Assembly: GCA_013215375.1 (NCBI GenBank)
Contig: JABSRB010000043.1
Span: 1-46,925 of the forward strand
Reading direction: 5' to 3'
Length of the DNA stretch: 46,925 nt
Origin: Oceanospirillaceae bacterium
GTDB taxonomy: Bacteria > Pseudomonadota > Gammaproteobacteria > Pseudomonadales > Balneatricaceae
Shown: positions 1 through 8,575 of the stretch, one piece after another
Position numbering within the stretch: the first letter of the stretch is position 1
How the letters are laid out: the number at the start of each line of letters is the position of its first letter
Made by a program: the position numbers and the translations under genes
The notes under the pieces: model-generated
Told to the model about the DNA's origin: nothing
Seen by the model: the letters and a program-made list of their open reading frames with translations, nothing else
Databases searched by the model: none

Positions 1-50
1 CTGACGTACTGGCTTACGCCCCCAGAAATCGATAACAAACGACTTTGCAG

Positions 51-79
51 AAAAAGCCCGGCACAGACCGGGCTTTTTT
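51..79. terminator. Bidirectional intrinsic terminator
   Basis: An A5 run, the stem GCCCGG / CCGGGC around a six-base loop, and a T6 run make a symmetrical hairpin that can end transcription in both directions. It lies just past the end of the pyrimidine operon on the minus strand (pyrC' stops at 98). The bases to its left could hold the last codons of a convergent plus-strand gene (an open frame ends with TAA at 33-35), but the piece is too short to identify. Confidence 0.85.
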
Positions 80-97
80 ATGTGTGTGCTGGAAAAA

Positions 98-1369
98 TTA
101 TAAGCAGTAAACCAAATTGCCATCCAGTAGCGTGTGGGTTACCCGCCCTTTTAGCTCAGAGCCGATCAGCGGAGTATTCTTTCCCGCGGACACCAAGCTG
201 TTATGGTCGACCAGCCAGCTGCAGTGCTGATCGAAGATAGTGATGTCTGCGCGATCGCCAACTGACAGTGATCCAGCGGCAATATTTAGAATCTTAGCCG
301 GGGCAGATGTTAGCTTTTCTATCAGCTGTGGCAAATCGATCAGGCCCTGCTCGACCAGTTGTAATCCCAGTGGTAACAAAGTTTCAAGTCCAGAAATGCC
401 CGCTTCTGTGGCGGCAAAAGGCGCTTGTTTGGCAACAGCTTCGTGAGGCTGGTGGTCTGAGCAGATCGCCTGGATACCATCGGTCACTAGTGCGTTGAGT
501 AGACCGGCGCGGTCTAACTGACTGCGCAGTGGTGGCTGCACGTGGAACATGCTGTTAAAACCGCGGGTATTTTCGTCGGTGAAGAACAGGTGATGCATGG
601 CGACATCGGCAGTGACTTTTAAGCCGTTGTTACGCGCTATGGTAATTAAACTGATTGAACGCTCGCAGCTTAACTGGCCAAAGTGAGCCCGCACTCCCGC
701 TTGTTCGATAAGTATTAATGCACGGGCGACTTCAACGGTTTCTGCCGATTCAGGAATACCCACAAGGCCCATATCAGAAGACGTCGCGCCTTCGTGCATC
801 ACGCCGTTGGCCACTAGGGAGTTATCCTGTGGATTGAATATGACTAAAAAGTCGTGGGTGGCTGCATATTCTAAGCAGCGTAGTAATGCCTGTGAATCGC
901 TGATGGTCGCGCGGCTGTTAGAAAAGGCGATGCAGCCCGATTGATGCAGTGCGGCCATCGGTGCTAATTTTTGACCTTTTAGCTCAAGGGTCAAAGCGCC
1001 TACTGGCAGGACTTTTGCCTTCGCTGCCGCCTTGGCACGATCTTGGATAAGTTCTGCGACTGCAGTGCTATCGATGACCGGTTTAGTGGTAGGCGGGCAA
1101 ATTAAGGTGGTGATACCTGCAGCTGCAGCAGCTGCGGTCTCGCTGGCGATAGTAGCTTTGTGGGTGAACCCCGGCTCTCTAATGTGTGCACTTAAATCAA
1201 CAATACCTGGGCAGACGATCTGATTGCTCGCATCTATGGTCTGGGTAATCGCTGCCTGCGCCGGCATGTGGCCGATAGCGACCACTTTACCATGCTCTAT
1301 ATAGAGGTCAGTGACGGTATCTATTTGGTTAGCAGGGTCTATTAAGTGTCCGTTTTTAATTTTAATCAT
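98..1369 (-). CDS. pyrC': Non-catalytic dihydroorotase homologue (PyrC', PyrX)
   Basis: This 423-residue amidohydrolase-fold protein has the general frame of a type I dihydroorotase, including HIREPG near residue 60 and SDHQPH near residue 310. The metal-binding sites are lost: the usual HxH before REPG is SAH, the usual HAED segment reads NPQD, and the usual HxxH of the second His strand reads HFGQ. The family knowledge is that in Pseudomonas such a dead homologue forms a dodecamer with aspartate transcarbamoylase and is needed for its assembly. The gene follows pyrB after 8 bases and is the last gene of the operon, so I infer the same structural role. An active dihydroorotase must be encoded elsewhere. 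Confident on family, fairly confident on lack of catalysis. Confidence 0.9.
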   Translation of the reverse strand: MIKIKNGHLIDPANQIDTVTDLYIEHGKVVAIGHMPAQAAITQTIDASNQIVCPGIVDLSAHIREPGFTHKATIASETAAAAAAGITTLICPPTTKPVIDSTAVAELIQDRAKAAAKAKVLPVGALTLELKGQKLAPMAALHQSGCIAFSNSRATISDSQALLRCLEYAATHDFLVIFNPQDNSLVANGVMHEGATSSDMGLVGIPESAETVEVARALILIEQAGVRAHFGQLSCERSISLITIARNNGLKVTADVAMHHLFFTDENTRGFNSMFHVQPPLRSQLDRAGLLNALVTDGIQAICSDHQPHEAVAKQAPFAATEAGISGLETLLPLGLQLVEQGLIDLPQLIEKLTSAPAKILNIAAGSLSVGDRADITIFDQHCSWLVDHNSLVSAGKNTPLIGSELKGRVTHTLLDGNLVYCL

Positions 1370-1377
1370 GAATAGCC

Positions 1378-2379
1378 CTAGATGCTGTTGTTGCGTGAAT
1401 TGCGTGCCGTTAATTGACCGGTAATCGCCATCGACATGACCGCCATACGCACAGCAATGCCGTTAGTGACCTGCTGTAATATGGTCGATTGTGGCCCGTC
1501 TGCCACTGCTGATTCTATCTCTACGCCGCGGTTGATAGGTCCTGGATGCATCACAATAGCATCGGGTTTGGCTAATTTTAAGCGTTCAGTATTTAATCCG
1601 TAGAGTTTGAAAAATTCCGATTCACTCGGTAGCAAAGCACTGTTCATGCGCTCTGTTTGCAGGCGTAACATGCCCACCACGTCACAGTCTTTTATACCTT
1701 GATCAAAGTTTGTATAAACTTTGACGCCCATCATTTCTATGTCTTTGGGTAGTAAAGTTTTAGGTGCAATCACGCGTATCTCGGCTACGCCTAGAGTACG
1801 CAGTGCGTGGATTTGAGAGCGGGCAACGCGCGAGTGCAAAATATCGCCGACGATAGCGACTACCAAGCCTTCAAACTGACCCTTACAGCGTTTAATGGTC
1901 AGCATATCGAGCATTGCTTGAGTGGGATGCGCGTGGCGGCCGTCTCCTGCATTGATCACTGCAATGTTGGGGGTGACTTGGTTGGCGATGAAATGGGCGG
2001 CACCACTGTCGGGGTGGCGTACTACAAACATGTCGGCGTGCATTGCCTCGAGTGTCATCAGTGTATCTTTTAATGACTCGCCCTTAGAGGCTGACGAGGT
2101 GCTGATATTCAGATTCAGCACGTCAGCAGAGAGCCTCTTGGCCGCTAGCTCAAAGGTGCTGGAGGTACGAGTGCTAGGTTCAAAAAATAAATTGACCACG
2201 GTTTTTCCGCGCAGCAGTGGCACCTTTTTTACCTGTTGTGAACTCATGTCGAGAAAGGAGTTGGCGGTGTCTAAAATTTCGTTAAGTATACTCGCGGGTA
2301 GTTCTTGAGTGGTTAGAAAATGTTTTAACTGACCTGCATCGTTTAACTGTGAGCTATTGTGATCTATGGATTCTATCAT
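1378..2379 (-). CDS. pyrB: Aspartate carbamoyltransferase catalytic chain
   Basis: PyrB joins carbamoyl phosphate and L-aspartate to N-carbamoyl-L-aspartate, the committed step of pyrimidine synthesis in the cytoplasm. The carbamoyl-phosphate loop [12 protein letters not shown] lies around residues 66-77, HPTQAMLDM follows mid-protein, and the late [10 protein letters not shown] motif near residue 278 is intact. At 333 residues it matches the longer Pseudomonas-type chain, whose N-terminal extension carries nucleotide regulation; no pyrI regulatory subunit is nearby. It is followed after 8 bases by the inactive pyrC' and preceded by pyrR after 14 bases, which fits the PyrB-PyrC' complex. Confidence 0.96.
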   Translation of the reverse strand: MIESIDHNSSQLNDAGQLKHFLTTQELPASILNEILDTANSFLDMSSQQVKKVPLLRGKTVVNLFFEPSTRTSSTFELAAKRLSADVLNLNISTSSASKGESLKDTLMTLEAMHADMFVVRHPDSGAAHFIANQVTPNIAVINAGDGRHAHPTQAMLDMLTIKRCKGQFEGLVVAIVGDILHSRVARSQIHALRTLGVAEIRVIAPKTLLPKDIEMMGVKVYTNFDQGIKDCDVVGMLRLQTERMNSALLPSESEFFKLYGLNTERLKLAKPDAIVMHPGPINRGVEIESAVADGPQSTILQQVTNGIAVRMAVMSMAITGQLTARNSRNNSI

Positions 2380-2393
2380 GCGATCTCCGAGCC

Positions 2394-2900
2394 TTAGCGC
2401 TGGCTTATTTCAAGCGAGAGTGGCTCTGGGCCGATTAGTTTAATGTGCTGTTCTGAAGCCAAACTTAAGTGGCTACCAATGATGTCGGCGCTGATAGGAA
2501 GCTCCCTGCAGCCTATGTCAATTAGGGCCACTAAGCTGACAGAGGCTGGACGTCCATAATCGAACAATTCATTGAGGGCGGCGCGAATGGTACGACCAGA
2601 CTTAATCACATCGTCGATTAAGATAATGTGTCGGTCCTGTGTGGAACTAGGCAAGTTAGAGGGCTGCACTTTAGGGTCTAAGCCTACACGGGTAAAGTCG
2701 TCTCGATAAAAGCTGATGTCGAGGGTGCCCATTGGCTCACTAATGTTGAGGTTTTTGTGCAGTTGCTCGGCGATCCAGATGCCGCCGGAGCGTATCCCGA
2801 TGAACAACGGCTTTTCAATGTTTTTGTCATGAATTAGTTTACGCAGTGACTCGGTCATCTGCACCAATAAAAAATCGACGTTATGATGGGTTGGTGACAT
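2394..2900 (-). CDS. pyrR: PyrR-type uracil phosphoribosyltransferase / regulator
   Basis: The protein has the type I phosphoribosyltransferase fold, with the PRPP loop [12 protein letters not shown] in the middle. PyrR proteins bind PRPP and UMP; in Gram-positive bacteria they control pyr mRNA attenuation, while in Pseudomonas the regulatory role is less clear. I chose the ATG at 2900 over a longer open frame starting at 2978 because GGAAG lies 7 bases upstream of it and the longer version would add residues with no family support. This start overlaps the end of ruvX by 20 bases, giving 168 residues. The gene stands directly before pyrB. I saw no attenuator hairpin between them, so RNA-level control here is doubtful. 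Confidence 0.92.
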   Translation of the reverse strand: MSPTHHNVDFLLVQMTESLRKLIHDKNIEKPLFIGIRSGGIWIAEQLHKNLNISEPMGTLDISFYRDDFTRVGLDPKVQPSNLPSSTQDRHIILIDDVIKSGRTIRAALNELFDYGRPASVSLVALIDIGCRELPISADIIGSHLSLASEQHIKLIGPEPLSLEISQR

Positions 2901-3357
2901 AGTGATCTTCCAAACGGCTGTGGCTGGGGATGCGTATATCTGAATTAAACCAGCTCTGTAGAATAAGTTGTGCGGCAATACCGTCTACGGATTCCTCACG
3001 AAAATTATTGCTGCCCCCGCGGGCGTAGTGAATCTCTTTGGCCTCGATTGTCGAGAGGCGCTCGTCAATAATAAAACAAGGTAATTGGTATCTATCTTGA
3101 ATGCGATTGGCAAAGCGACGAGCTCGGCGCGACATCTCACTTATGCTGTCATCCATATTAAGCGGGATGCCCACCACTAAGGTGTCCGGCTGCCACTCTT
3201 TGAGTAAAGCATCCAGTTGCTGCCAATTAGGTGTGCCATCAGTGGCTTTGACAGGAGGGAGTTCGGTGGTAGAAAAGGTAAGGCTTTGACCGCTAGCTAC
3301 CCCGATACGCTTAGTGCCAAAATCGAAACCTAGCACTTGCTGTGATTGTGTTGTCAT
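2881..3357 (-). CDS. ruvX: RuvX/YqgF, pre-16S rRNA 5'-end nuclease
   Basis: This 158-residue RNase H-like protein starts with the first catalytic strand GFDFGTKRIGVA (residues 10-21), has VVGIPLNMD in the middle and DERLSTIEA before the last helix, all typical of the YqgF family. Family members trim the 5' end of 16S rRNA precursors; an older proposal is Holliday junction resolution. It sits between yqgE and pyrR, the conserved order of many gammaproteobacteria, and its stop overlaps the chosen pyrR start, suggesting translational coupling. Confidence 0.94.
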   Translation of the reverse strand: MTTQSQQVLGFDFGTKRIGVASGQSLTFSTTELPPVKATDGTPNWQQLDALLKEWQPDTLVVGIPLNMDDSISEMSRRARRFANRIQDRYQLPCFIIDERLSTIEAKEIHYARGGSNNFREESVDGIAAQLILQSWFNSDIRIPSHSRLEDHYVTNPS

Positions 3358-3408
3358 GAATGAGGTATTTACCCACTGTGGAGGTTAGACGAGCCAGTGG
3401 GATATAAA

Positions 3409-3978
3409 TTAAGCTTTACCGCTGTGACTCGTCAATGAATCTAGTCTAACGCCTATTAAAGAAGCTGCGGCCTGCATTTTATCAGCGGCGGCGACATTGA
3501 ATATTATATCTAAATTAGCCGGGCAATTTAACCAGAGATTGTCAATAAGCTCAGTCTCTAACTCGCCAGGACCCCAACCTATGTAACCTAGTGCTACATG
3601 TGAGGAAGTAGGGCCTTGACCGATGGCCATTGCCTCTAGAATATCAACAGAGGAGGTTAAGCTTAGTTCGTCGTTTAGCTGGTAGCTTGAAAGCCATTTA
3701 TCAGTATTGTTGTGAGGGTGTAGGATAAAACCACGATCATTTTGCACATCTCCACCGCGATACACAGGTTGAGATAAAATATCGGCATTGGTGTCAATTT
3801 TAAGATGTTCCAGCATGGTTTTTAAATCCATGTGGTACTCTTGGTTAATAACTATACCCATAGAGCCGTATTCGCCTTGGTGGCAAATATATATTAGCGA
3901 GTCTTGGTATTTGCTTTCCCCATGGACTGGCATTGATATCAAAAAATTGTTTTTTAAGCTACTGCTTGGCGTATTCAT
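3409..3978 (-). CDS. yqgE: YqgE/AlgH family protein (UPF0301)
   Basis: The 189-residue protein begins with the family signature FLISMP, followed by SLIYICHQGEYGSMGIVIN and a later GYIGWGPGELE block, all typical of UPF0301. AlgH in Pseudomonas was first linked to alginate regulation, but the biochemical role is still not known. No signal peptide or membrane segment is visible, so it should be cytoplasmic. It is placed between the TonB-like gene and ruvX with a 51-base gap to ruvX, the usual neighbourhood of this family. Confidence 0.92.
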   Translation of the reverse strand: MNTPSSSLKNNFLISMPVHGESKYQDSLIYICHQGEYGSMGIVINQEYHMDLKTMLEHLKIDTNADILSQPVYRGGDVQNDRGFILHPHNNTDKWLSSYQLNDELSLTSSVDILEAMAIGQGPTSSHVALGYIGWGPGELETELIDNLWLNCPANLDIIFNVAAADKMQAAASLIGVRLDSLTSHSGKA

Positions 3979-4050
3979 TCGGTCCTGCTAAAAAGTGAGC
4001 ATGCTAAATATTCATTCCCTAACCAAAACTATCAACCTATACCTTTAGGT

Positions 4051-4920
4051 TTAGTATATTAATGTGCTTTTCTCAAACTCGATAGTGCGAATAATTTCTA
4101 ATACATCAGTATTTTTGCGCATTTGAGGTGGAAAAGGTGCAAAAGGTGCAGCGAGACGAATGATTTTAACAGCCCCCTGGTCAAGAATTTTTTTTCCAGA
4201 AGATTGTAATATCTCGATGGATTTAACATTACCATTGGCTTGCATTGCAATTAGCAGCCTGACCCGGCCGTACATTTTTTGCTCACTAGCGGCCTTAGGG
4301 TAATGAATATTTCCAATAGATACAATACGTTTTCGCCATTTTTCTAAGTAGGCAGCGTCTTGGTGTGACTTTGTTGACAAGGTAGTAATGGTGCGCTTCT
4401 TAAGGGCTTTTGCCAAGGTCTGCCTGCGCATCGCTATCTGAGATTTAAGAGCGACAATTTGCTCGTTTATATTGTTTTTTTGTACGCTTTCAGTGACGTT
4501 ATAGTCTGGTTTTGAGAGCTCTTTTAAGAAAAGGTCATGATTAGAGTTATTGCTAATGATTACCGTAATAGTTTCGTTTTTTGTTTCAAACACTTGTTCG
4601 TTTGTGGCTGTTTCGTTGTTATTAGTAGATTTTATTTGTTCAGAGGGGGAATTGGGCGTATTTTGCAACACTGAAAGTTCAGTATCTGACAGCAGTTTTT
4701 TGCTCAGTTCAGTGCCTCCGCCATGCTGATTAATTTGCGCATAAAAATCTGCTTGTGAGTCCGCTTGCTCAGTTTCAAACCTGGCAAGCGTGACTTCCAT
4801 GCTCGGTGCTGGGTGATTTTTAGGCGTGGAATAGCCAATACCCAAAATGCCAACGCCATGTAGTACAATCGCGATAACAAACGCGTAATGCAACCTGTTG
4901 TTTAGCGGTAGTGTTGGCAT
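4051..4920 (-). CDS. tonB: TonB-like energy transducer
   Basis: A single N-terminal membrane anchor (about residues 12-30) is followed by a long Gln/Asn/Glu-rich periplasmic region with a coiled-coil-like stretch, and a C-terminal TonB domain from about residue 190, including IHYPKAASEQKMYGRVRLLI. TonB proteins pass the energy of the inner-membrane ion gradient to outer-membrane receptors. The usual proline-rich Glu-Pro/Lys-Pro spacer is missing. No exbB or exbD is adjacent. Its place between gshB and yqgE is the same as in Pseudomonas, where this copy is an accessory TonB, so the name is a family label rather than proof of iron uptake. Confidence 0.85.
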   Translation of the reverse strand: MPTLPLNNRLHYAFVIAIVLHGVGILGIGYSTPKNHPAPSMEVTLARFETEQADSQADFYAQINQHGGGTELSKKLLSDTELSVLQNTPNSPSEQIKSTNNNETATNEQVFETKNETITVIISNNSNHDLFLKELSKPDYNVTESVQKNNINEQIVALKSQIAMRRQTLAKALKKRTITTLSTKSHQDAAYLEKWRKRIVSIGNIHYPKAASEQKMYGRVRLLIAMQANGNVKSIEILQSSGKKILDQGAVKIIRLAAPFAPFPPQMRKNTDVLEIIRTIEFEKSTLIY

Positions 4921-4945
4921 TTATGGGTATCTTTTTATCAATTGA

Positions 4946-5902
4946 TTACTGCTGAGAGTGCCATTTTTTTTCTACGGCATTCATCAAATCGCCGGCGATA
5001 TCTAAGCCGTACTGATCATTGAGTTCACGTATGCAAGTGGGGCTAGTGACGTTTATCTCTGTCAAATAATCCCCTATCACATCAAGGCCAACAAACAGTA
5101 GCCCCAGCTCTTTTAATTTAGGGCCAATTTGCGCGCAGATCCAGCGATCTCTATCGCTCAACTCCCGCCCCTCTGCGCGACCACCTACGGCTAAGTTACC
5201 ACGGGTTTCACCGTTAGTGGGGATACGTGCTAGTGCATAGGCGACGGGCTCGCCATCAATCATTAAAATGCGCTTATCGCCATTGGCAATTTCTGGGATA
5301 AATTTCTGCGCCATGATCATTTCGCTATTGTATTTTGTGACTGTCTCTAAAATAACGCCTAAATTGACTCCATCTTCCTGCACTCTAAAAATGGAAGTAC
5401 CACCCATGCCATCTAATGGCTTGAAAATAACGTCTTTGTGTTTGGCGTGAAACGCTTTTAGTTGCGCGCTGTCACGGCTCACTAGTACTTCAGGACAGCA
5501 CTGAGGGAACTGGGTAGCAAACAGTTTTTCATTGCAGTCGCGCAACAGTTGTGGCGGGTTGACGACTAAGGTGCCTAAGCGCTCTGCCATTTCTAAAATA
5601 TGCGTGCTGTACATGAACTCGTTATCGAACGGCGGATCTTTACGCATCAGAATGATGTCTAAGCTGGCGAGTTCCAAATTTTGTGCAGCGCTTAACTGGT
5701 ACCAATCCTTTGGATCACGTGCAACCGTTAATGGTGCCATCTTGGCCATCGCTACCCCGTTCTCGATATACAAGTGCTGCTGCTCCATATACCAGATGTC
5801 CCAACCTTTATCTTGGGCGGCCCACAGCATGGCTAACGAGCTGTCTTTTTTGTAGCTAATATCTTGAATTGGGTCCATGACTATACCAATTTTAAGCGTC
5901 AT
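4946..5902 (-). CDS. gshB: Glutathione synthetase
   Basis: GshB ligates gamma-glutamylcysteine and glycine to glutathione using ATP. The 318-residue protein shows the N-terminal domain ending in DPPFDNEFMYST, then the ATP-grasp domain with FKPLDGMGGTSIF and, near the end, GDYLTEINVTSPTC with its metal-binding Glu and Asn. The length is usual for the gammaproteobacterial enzyme. The gene is 25 bases upstream of tonB and 80 bases downstream of rsmE on the same strand, a conserved order. GAGGAGA lies about 5 bases upstream of the ATG and supports the start. Confidence 0.96.
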   Translation of the reverse strand: MTLKIGIVMDPIQDISYKKDSSLAMLWAAQDKGWDIWYMEQQHLYIENGVAMAKMAPLTVARDPKDWYQLSAAQNLELASLDIILMRKDPPFDNEFMYSTHILEMAERLGTLVVNPPQLLRDCNEKLFATQFPQCCPEVLVSRDSAQLKAFHAKHKDVIFKPLDGMGGTSIFRVQEDGVNLGVILETVTKYNSEMIMAQKFIPEIANGDKRILMIDGEPVAYALARIPTNGETRGNLAVGGRAEGRELSDRDRWICAQIGPKLKELGLLFVGLDVIGDYLTEINVTSPTCIRELNDQYGLDIAGDLMNAVEKKWHSQQ

Positions 5903-5982
5903 ATCTTCTCCTCTATGCAGTGTTTAGGCGTGTGCTGTTATTAATGGGGGTGATACTTATTGATACAAGCAGTTGTTGCAAA

Positions 5983-6711
5983 TCAGTTTAAATCGCCCCA
6001 TAAGTATTGCAGAATCGATTGTGCGACCACCGGTGCGGTTTCGGTGCGTAATACTCTGGGGCCAAAGGCGACGGCTTTAAAACCAGCATTCATCGCCAGC
6101 TCCACTTCCGCTTCACTCAAACCGCCTTCTGGGCCGATTAATAATGCGACCGAACGCGGCGGTGTTAGTTCCGATAATGGCGTGGCGCTGTGATGATGTA
6201 ATACGAGTTTTAGCTCAGCATCACAGTGTTGCACCCATTCGTTAAGTGGACGCGGGTCATTAATATTGGGGATGTCAGTGCGCAGTGATTGCTCGCAACC
6301 GCTTATGGCTAACTGTTGCCACTGCTGTTGTTTTTTCAGTAAACGGTCAGCTTTTAAGCGCACTTCACCGCGTTCACTCAATAAAGGCGTGAAACTATTC
6401 ATGCCTAGTTCCGTGGATTTCTGTATCGCATAGTCCATGCGATCGCCTTTGGAAATAGACTGACCGATTTCAATTTTCAGCGAACTTGATCTAGCGGGGC
6501 TGCTAATGGATATAATATCGACAGTGACACTGCGTTTTTCGACACTGTTTAAGCGGCCTTGGTATTCATGTCCATCGCCATTAAAAAGGCAGATGGACTC
6601 GCCGGTTTTCATGCGTAAAACACGGGCCACATGTTGCACAGCACTGTCGTCTAAACTGATGGTCGCGCCAACGGTTAGCTTAGTGTCTTGATAAAAGCGG
6701 GGAATTCGCAT
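5983..6711 (-). CDS. rsmE: 16S rRNA m3U1498 methyltransferase RsmE
   Basis: RsmE methylates N3 of U1498 in 16S rRNA using S-adenosylmethionine. The protein has an N-terminal PUA-like part (MRIPRFY, with HVARVLRMKTGE near residue 28) and a C-terminal SPOUT domain with the knot motifs LLIGPEGGLSEAE near residue 192 and FGPRVLRTETAPV near residue 217. Its 242 residues match the family. It is downstream of metK on the same strand, separated by a 234-base structured intergenic stretch, so it may have its own promoter. GGAGCC lies just upstream of the start. Confidence 0.95.
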   Translation of the reverse strand: MRIPRFYQDTKLTVGATISLDDSAVQHVARVLRMKTGESICLFNGDGHEYQGRLNSVEKRSVTVDIISISSPARSSSLKIEIGQSISKGDRMDYAIQKSTELGMNSFTPLLSERGEVRLKADRLLKKQQQWQQLAISGCEQSLRTDIPNINDPRPLNEWVQHCDAELKLVLHHHSATPLSELTPPRSVALLIGPEGGLSEAEVELAMNAGFKAVAFGPRVLRTETAPVVAQSILQYLWGDLN

Positions 6712-6769
6712 GGGAGGCTCCTTCGAAAGAGTGCCTATGTGGCGTTAGCTGCTAACTAGTCCTATCAAA

Positions 6770-6913
6770 GGCAAAGGGCTGGAACATGGATATGTTCGTA
6801 AATTGTTCTGTAACTTAGCAATGCCCTCTTTGCCATCCATGGCACCGGGCTATTGCCTATATGGATGTAGGTACTTAGGTTATGTCTGGAACAAATAACC
6901 TGACCGTACATCC
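6770..6913. repeat. Structured intergenic element (two nested inverted repeats)
   Basis: Two inverted repeats fill most of the gap between metK and rsmE. The first pairs GGCAAAGGGC at 6770-6779 with GCCCTCTTTGCC at 6823-6834. The second pairs the start at 6863 (GGATGTAGG...AGGTTAT) with ATAACCT...TACATCC ending at 6913, with an 11-base loop. Short relatives of the same words (CATGGATATG, CCATCCATGG) lie between them. The make-up is that of a mobile intergenic palindromic repeat rather than a simple terminator, as no clear T run follows on the minus strand. Confidence 0.55.
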
Positions 6914-6945
6914 TGTACATAAAAAGTGGGAGTCATTTGTATCTA

Positions 6946-8136
6946 TTAAAGACCAGCGTCAGCTCGTAGAGCAGCCACTTTATCGGTACGCTCCCAAGTG
7001 AACGAAGTGAAGGTATCATCACCGACGGTCATTTCTGCGCTCTTACGACCAAAGTGTCCGTAGGCGGCAGTGGCAAGATACATTGGATGTAACAGATCCA
7101 ACATGCGGGTAATGGCACTAGGGCGCAAATCAAAATGTGCTTTAACCAGCTTGATGATTTTATCATCGCTAATTTTGCCAGTGCCAAAGGTATTGATCGA
7201 CATAGAAGTAGGCTCTGCGACACCAATGGCGTAAGAAATTTGGATCTCACAGCGATCAGCAAGGCCTGCAGCGACGATGTTCTTAGCCACATAACGACCA
7301 GCGTAAGCGGCTGAACGGTCAACTTTTGATGGATCCTTACCTGAAAATGCACCACCGCCGTGACGTGCCATACCACCGTAAGTATCAACAATGATTTTAC
7401 GCCCGGTTAAACCACAGTCGCCGACAGGTCCGCCAATGACAAATTTTCCGGTTGGGTTAATGTGGTATTTGGTATCTTTGGTCAGCCATTGCGCAGGTAT
7501 TACATGTTTGATGATCAGTTCCATCACCGCTTCTTGTAAATCGCTGTGCGAGATGTCTGGATCGTGTTGGGTGGATAATACCACCGCATCAACAGCACAA
7601 GGCTTACCGTTTTCATAGCGGAAAGTCACTTGTGATTTTGCATCGGGGCGCAACCAAGGTAATAATCCAGATTTGCGTGCCTCTGCTTGGCGCTCCATCA
7701 AGCGATGAGCGTAGGTAATAGGTGCGGGCATCAGCACGTCAGTTTCGTTGGATGCGTAACCAAACATTAGGCCCTGGTCTCCAGCGCCCTGATCCTCTGA
7801 GGCGGCGCGATCGACACCTTGGGCAATTTCAACGGACTGCTTGCCGATAATATTGATAATGCCGCAGGTGTTGCCATCAAAGCCGACGTCAGATGAAGTG
7901 TAACCAATATCATTGATCACACCGCGTACTAAATCTTCTAAATCGACCCAAGCATTGGTGGTAATTTCACCAGAGACAATAGCAACACCGGTTTTAACCA
8001 TGGTTTCACAGGCGACACGCGCGTATTTATCTTTGGCAATAATGGCATCTAGCACAGCATCAGAAATCTGATCGGCAATTTTATCCGGGTGGCCTTCAGA
8101 GACTGACTCTGAGGTAAATAAGTTATATTCGCTCAT
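6946..8136 (-). CDS. metK: S-adenosylmethionine synthetase
   Basis: MetK makes S-adenosylmethionine from methionine and ATP. The sequence starts with [17 protein letters not shown] (catalytic His in GHPDK), has [12 protein letters not shown] near residue 116 and the [19 protein letters not shown] block near residue 260. The 396 residues are full length. It is transcribed divergently from tkt with about 440 bases between them. I looked for a SAM-responsive riboswitch upstream and did not see a convincing one. The product is the cofactor used by RsmE downstream and RlmI further right. Confidence 0.98.
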   Translation of the reverse strand: MSEYNLFTSESVSEGHPDKIADQISDAVLDAIIAKDKYARVACETMVKTGVAIVSGEITTNAWVDLEDLVRGVINDIGYTSSDVGFDGNTCGIINIIGKQSVEIAQGVDRAASEDQGAGDQGLMFGYASNETDVLMPAPITYAHRLMERQAEARKSGLLPWLRPDAKSQVTFRYENGKPCAVDAVVLSTQHDPDISHSDLQEAVMELIIKHVIPAQWLTKDTKYHINPTGKFVIGGPVGDCGLTGRKIIVDTYGGMARHGGGAFSGKDPSKVDRSAAYAGRYVAKNIVAAGLADRCEIQISYAIGVAEPTSMSINTFGTGKISDDKIIKLVKAHFDLRPSAITRMLDLLHPMYLATAAYGHFGRKSAEMTVGDDTFTSFTWERTDKVAALRADAGL

Positions 8137-8353
8137 GCTGGGGCCTTTATAATGACATTGATTGACACAAGAATAGTCGAATTTGTAAGCTATTTTATCT
8201 GTGCAATTCGAAGTCTAGGTAATAAAAAAACGTATTTTATAACTATCGAAGATTTATTGCAGAGAAAACTGATACTTTTAGATGAAATTTTCTGTAGTAA
8301 AAAGTGAATATTACTCACTTTGCGTTTTATTTGCGTTTTACGATTGAAGCTTG

Positions 8354-8377
8354 GGGCAAACTGCGCGAAAATTGCCC
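8354..8377. other. Short hairpin in the metK-tkt intergenic region
   Basis: GGGCAA at 8354-8359 pairs with TTGCCC at 8372-8377 around a 12-base loop. It lies between the divergent genes metK and tkt, just left of a much larger palindrome. There is no T run, so a terminator role is not supported. The rest of the 8137-8393 stretch is AT-rich and should contain the metK promoter, but I cannot assign its boxes with confidence. Confidence 0.35.
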
Positions 8378-8393
8378 TTCAAAATTTTTGAAA

Positions 8394-8524
8394 CATCAGC
8401 ACGACGTAGCGAGCGATGATGAGACAAGGCTAAAACGGCCGAGAAACCGGAGTTTATAATTATAAATGAGGATTTCGGGGCTGTTTTTAACGCTGGATCG
8501 TCGAGCATAGTAGTTGTGCTGGTG
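8394..8524. repeat. Large imperfect palindromic intergenic element upstream of tkt
   Basis: The ends CATCAGCAC (8394-8402) and GTGCTGGTG (8516-8524) are inverted copies with one mismatch. The interior is an imperfect palindrome centred on TTTATAATTATAAA near 8461; the arm with CTAAAACGGCCGAGAAA is mirrored by TTTCGGGGCTGTTTTTAA. From memory, elements with this arrangement (a central TTTATA core flanked by CGGCC...GGCTG arms) are scattered in many gammaproteobacterial genomes. It lies 51 bases upstream of the tkt start, so it is either transcribed as leader or pushes the promoter upstream. Confidence 0.65.
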
Positions 8525-8575
8525 TTTTTTACGCACCATCAAATCAAAATGGGGCACCCCCTCAGGAGTTAATAA

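Noticed and set aside
3-35. Open frame ending in TAA that could be the tail of a plus-strand gene convergent with pyrC'
   Set aside because: Only ten codons lie in the window; the position beside a bidirectional terminator is suggestive but no family can be recognised.
8137-8393. SAM riboswitch upstream of metK
   Set aside because: I could not find the conserved core of any SAM riboswitch class in the minus-strand leader; only a short hairpin and AT-rich sequence.
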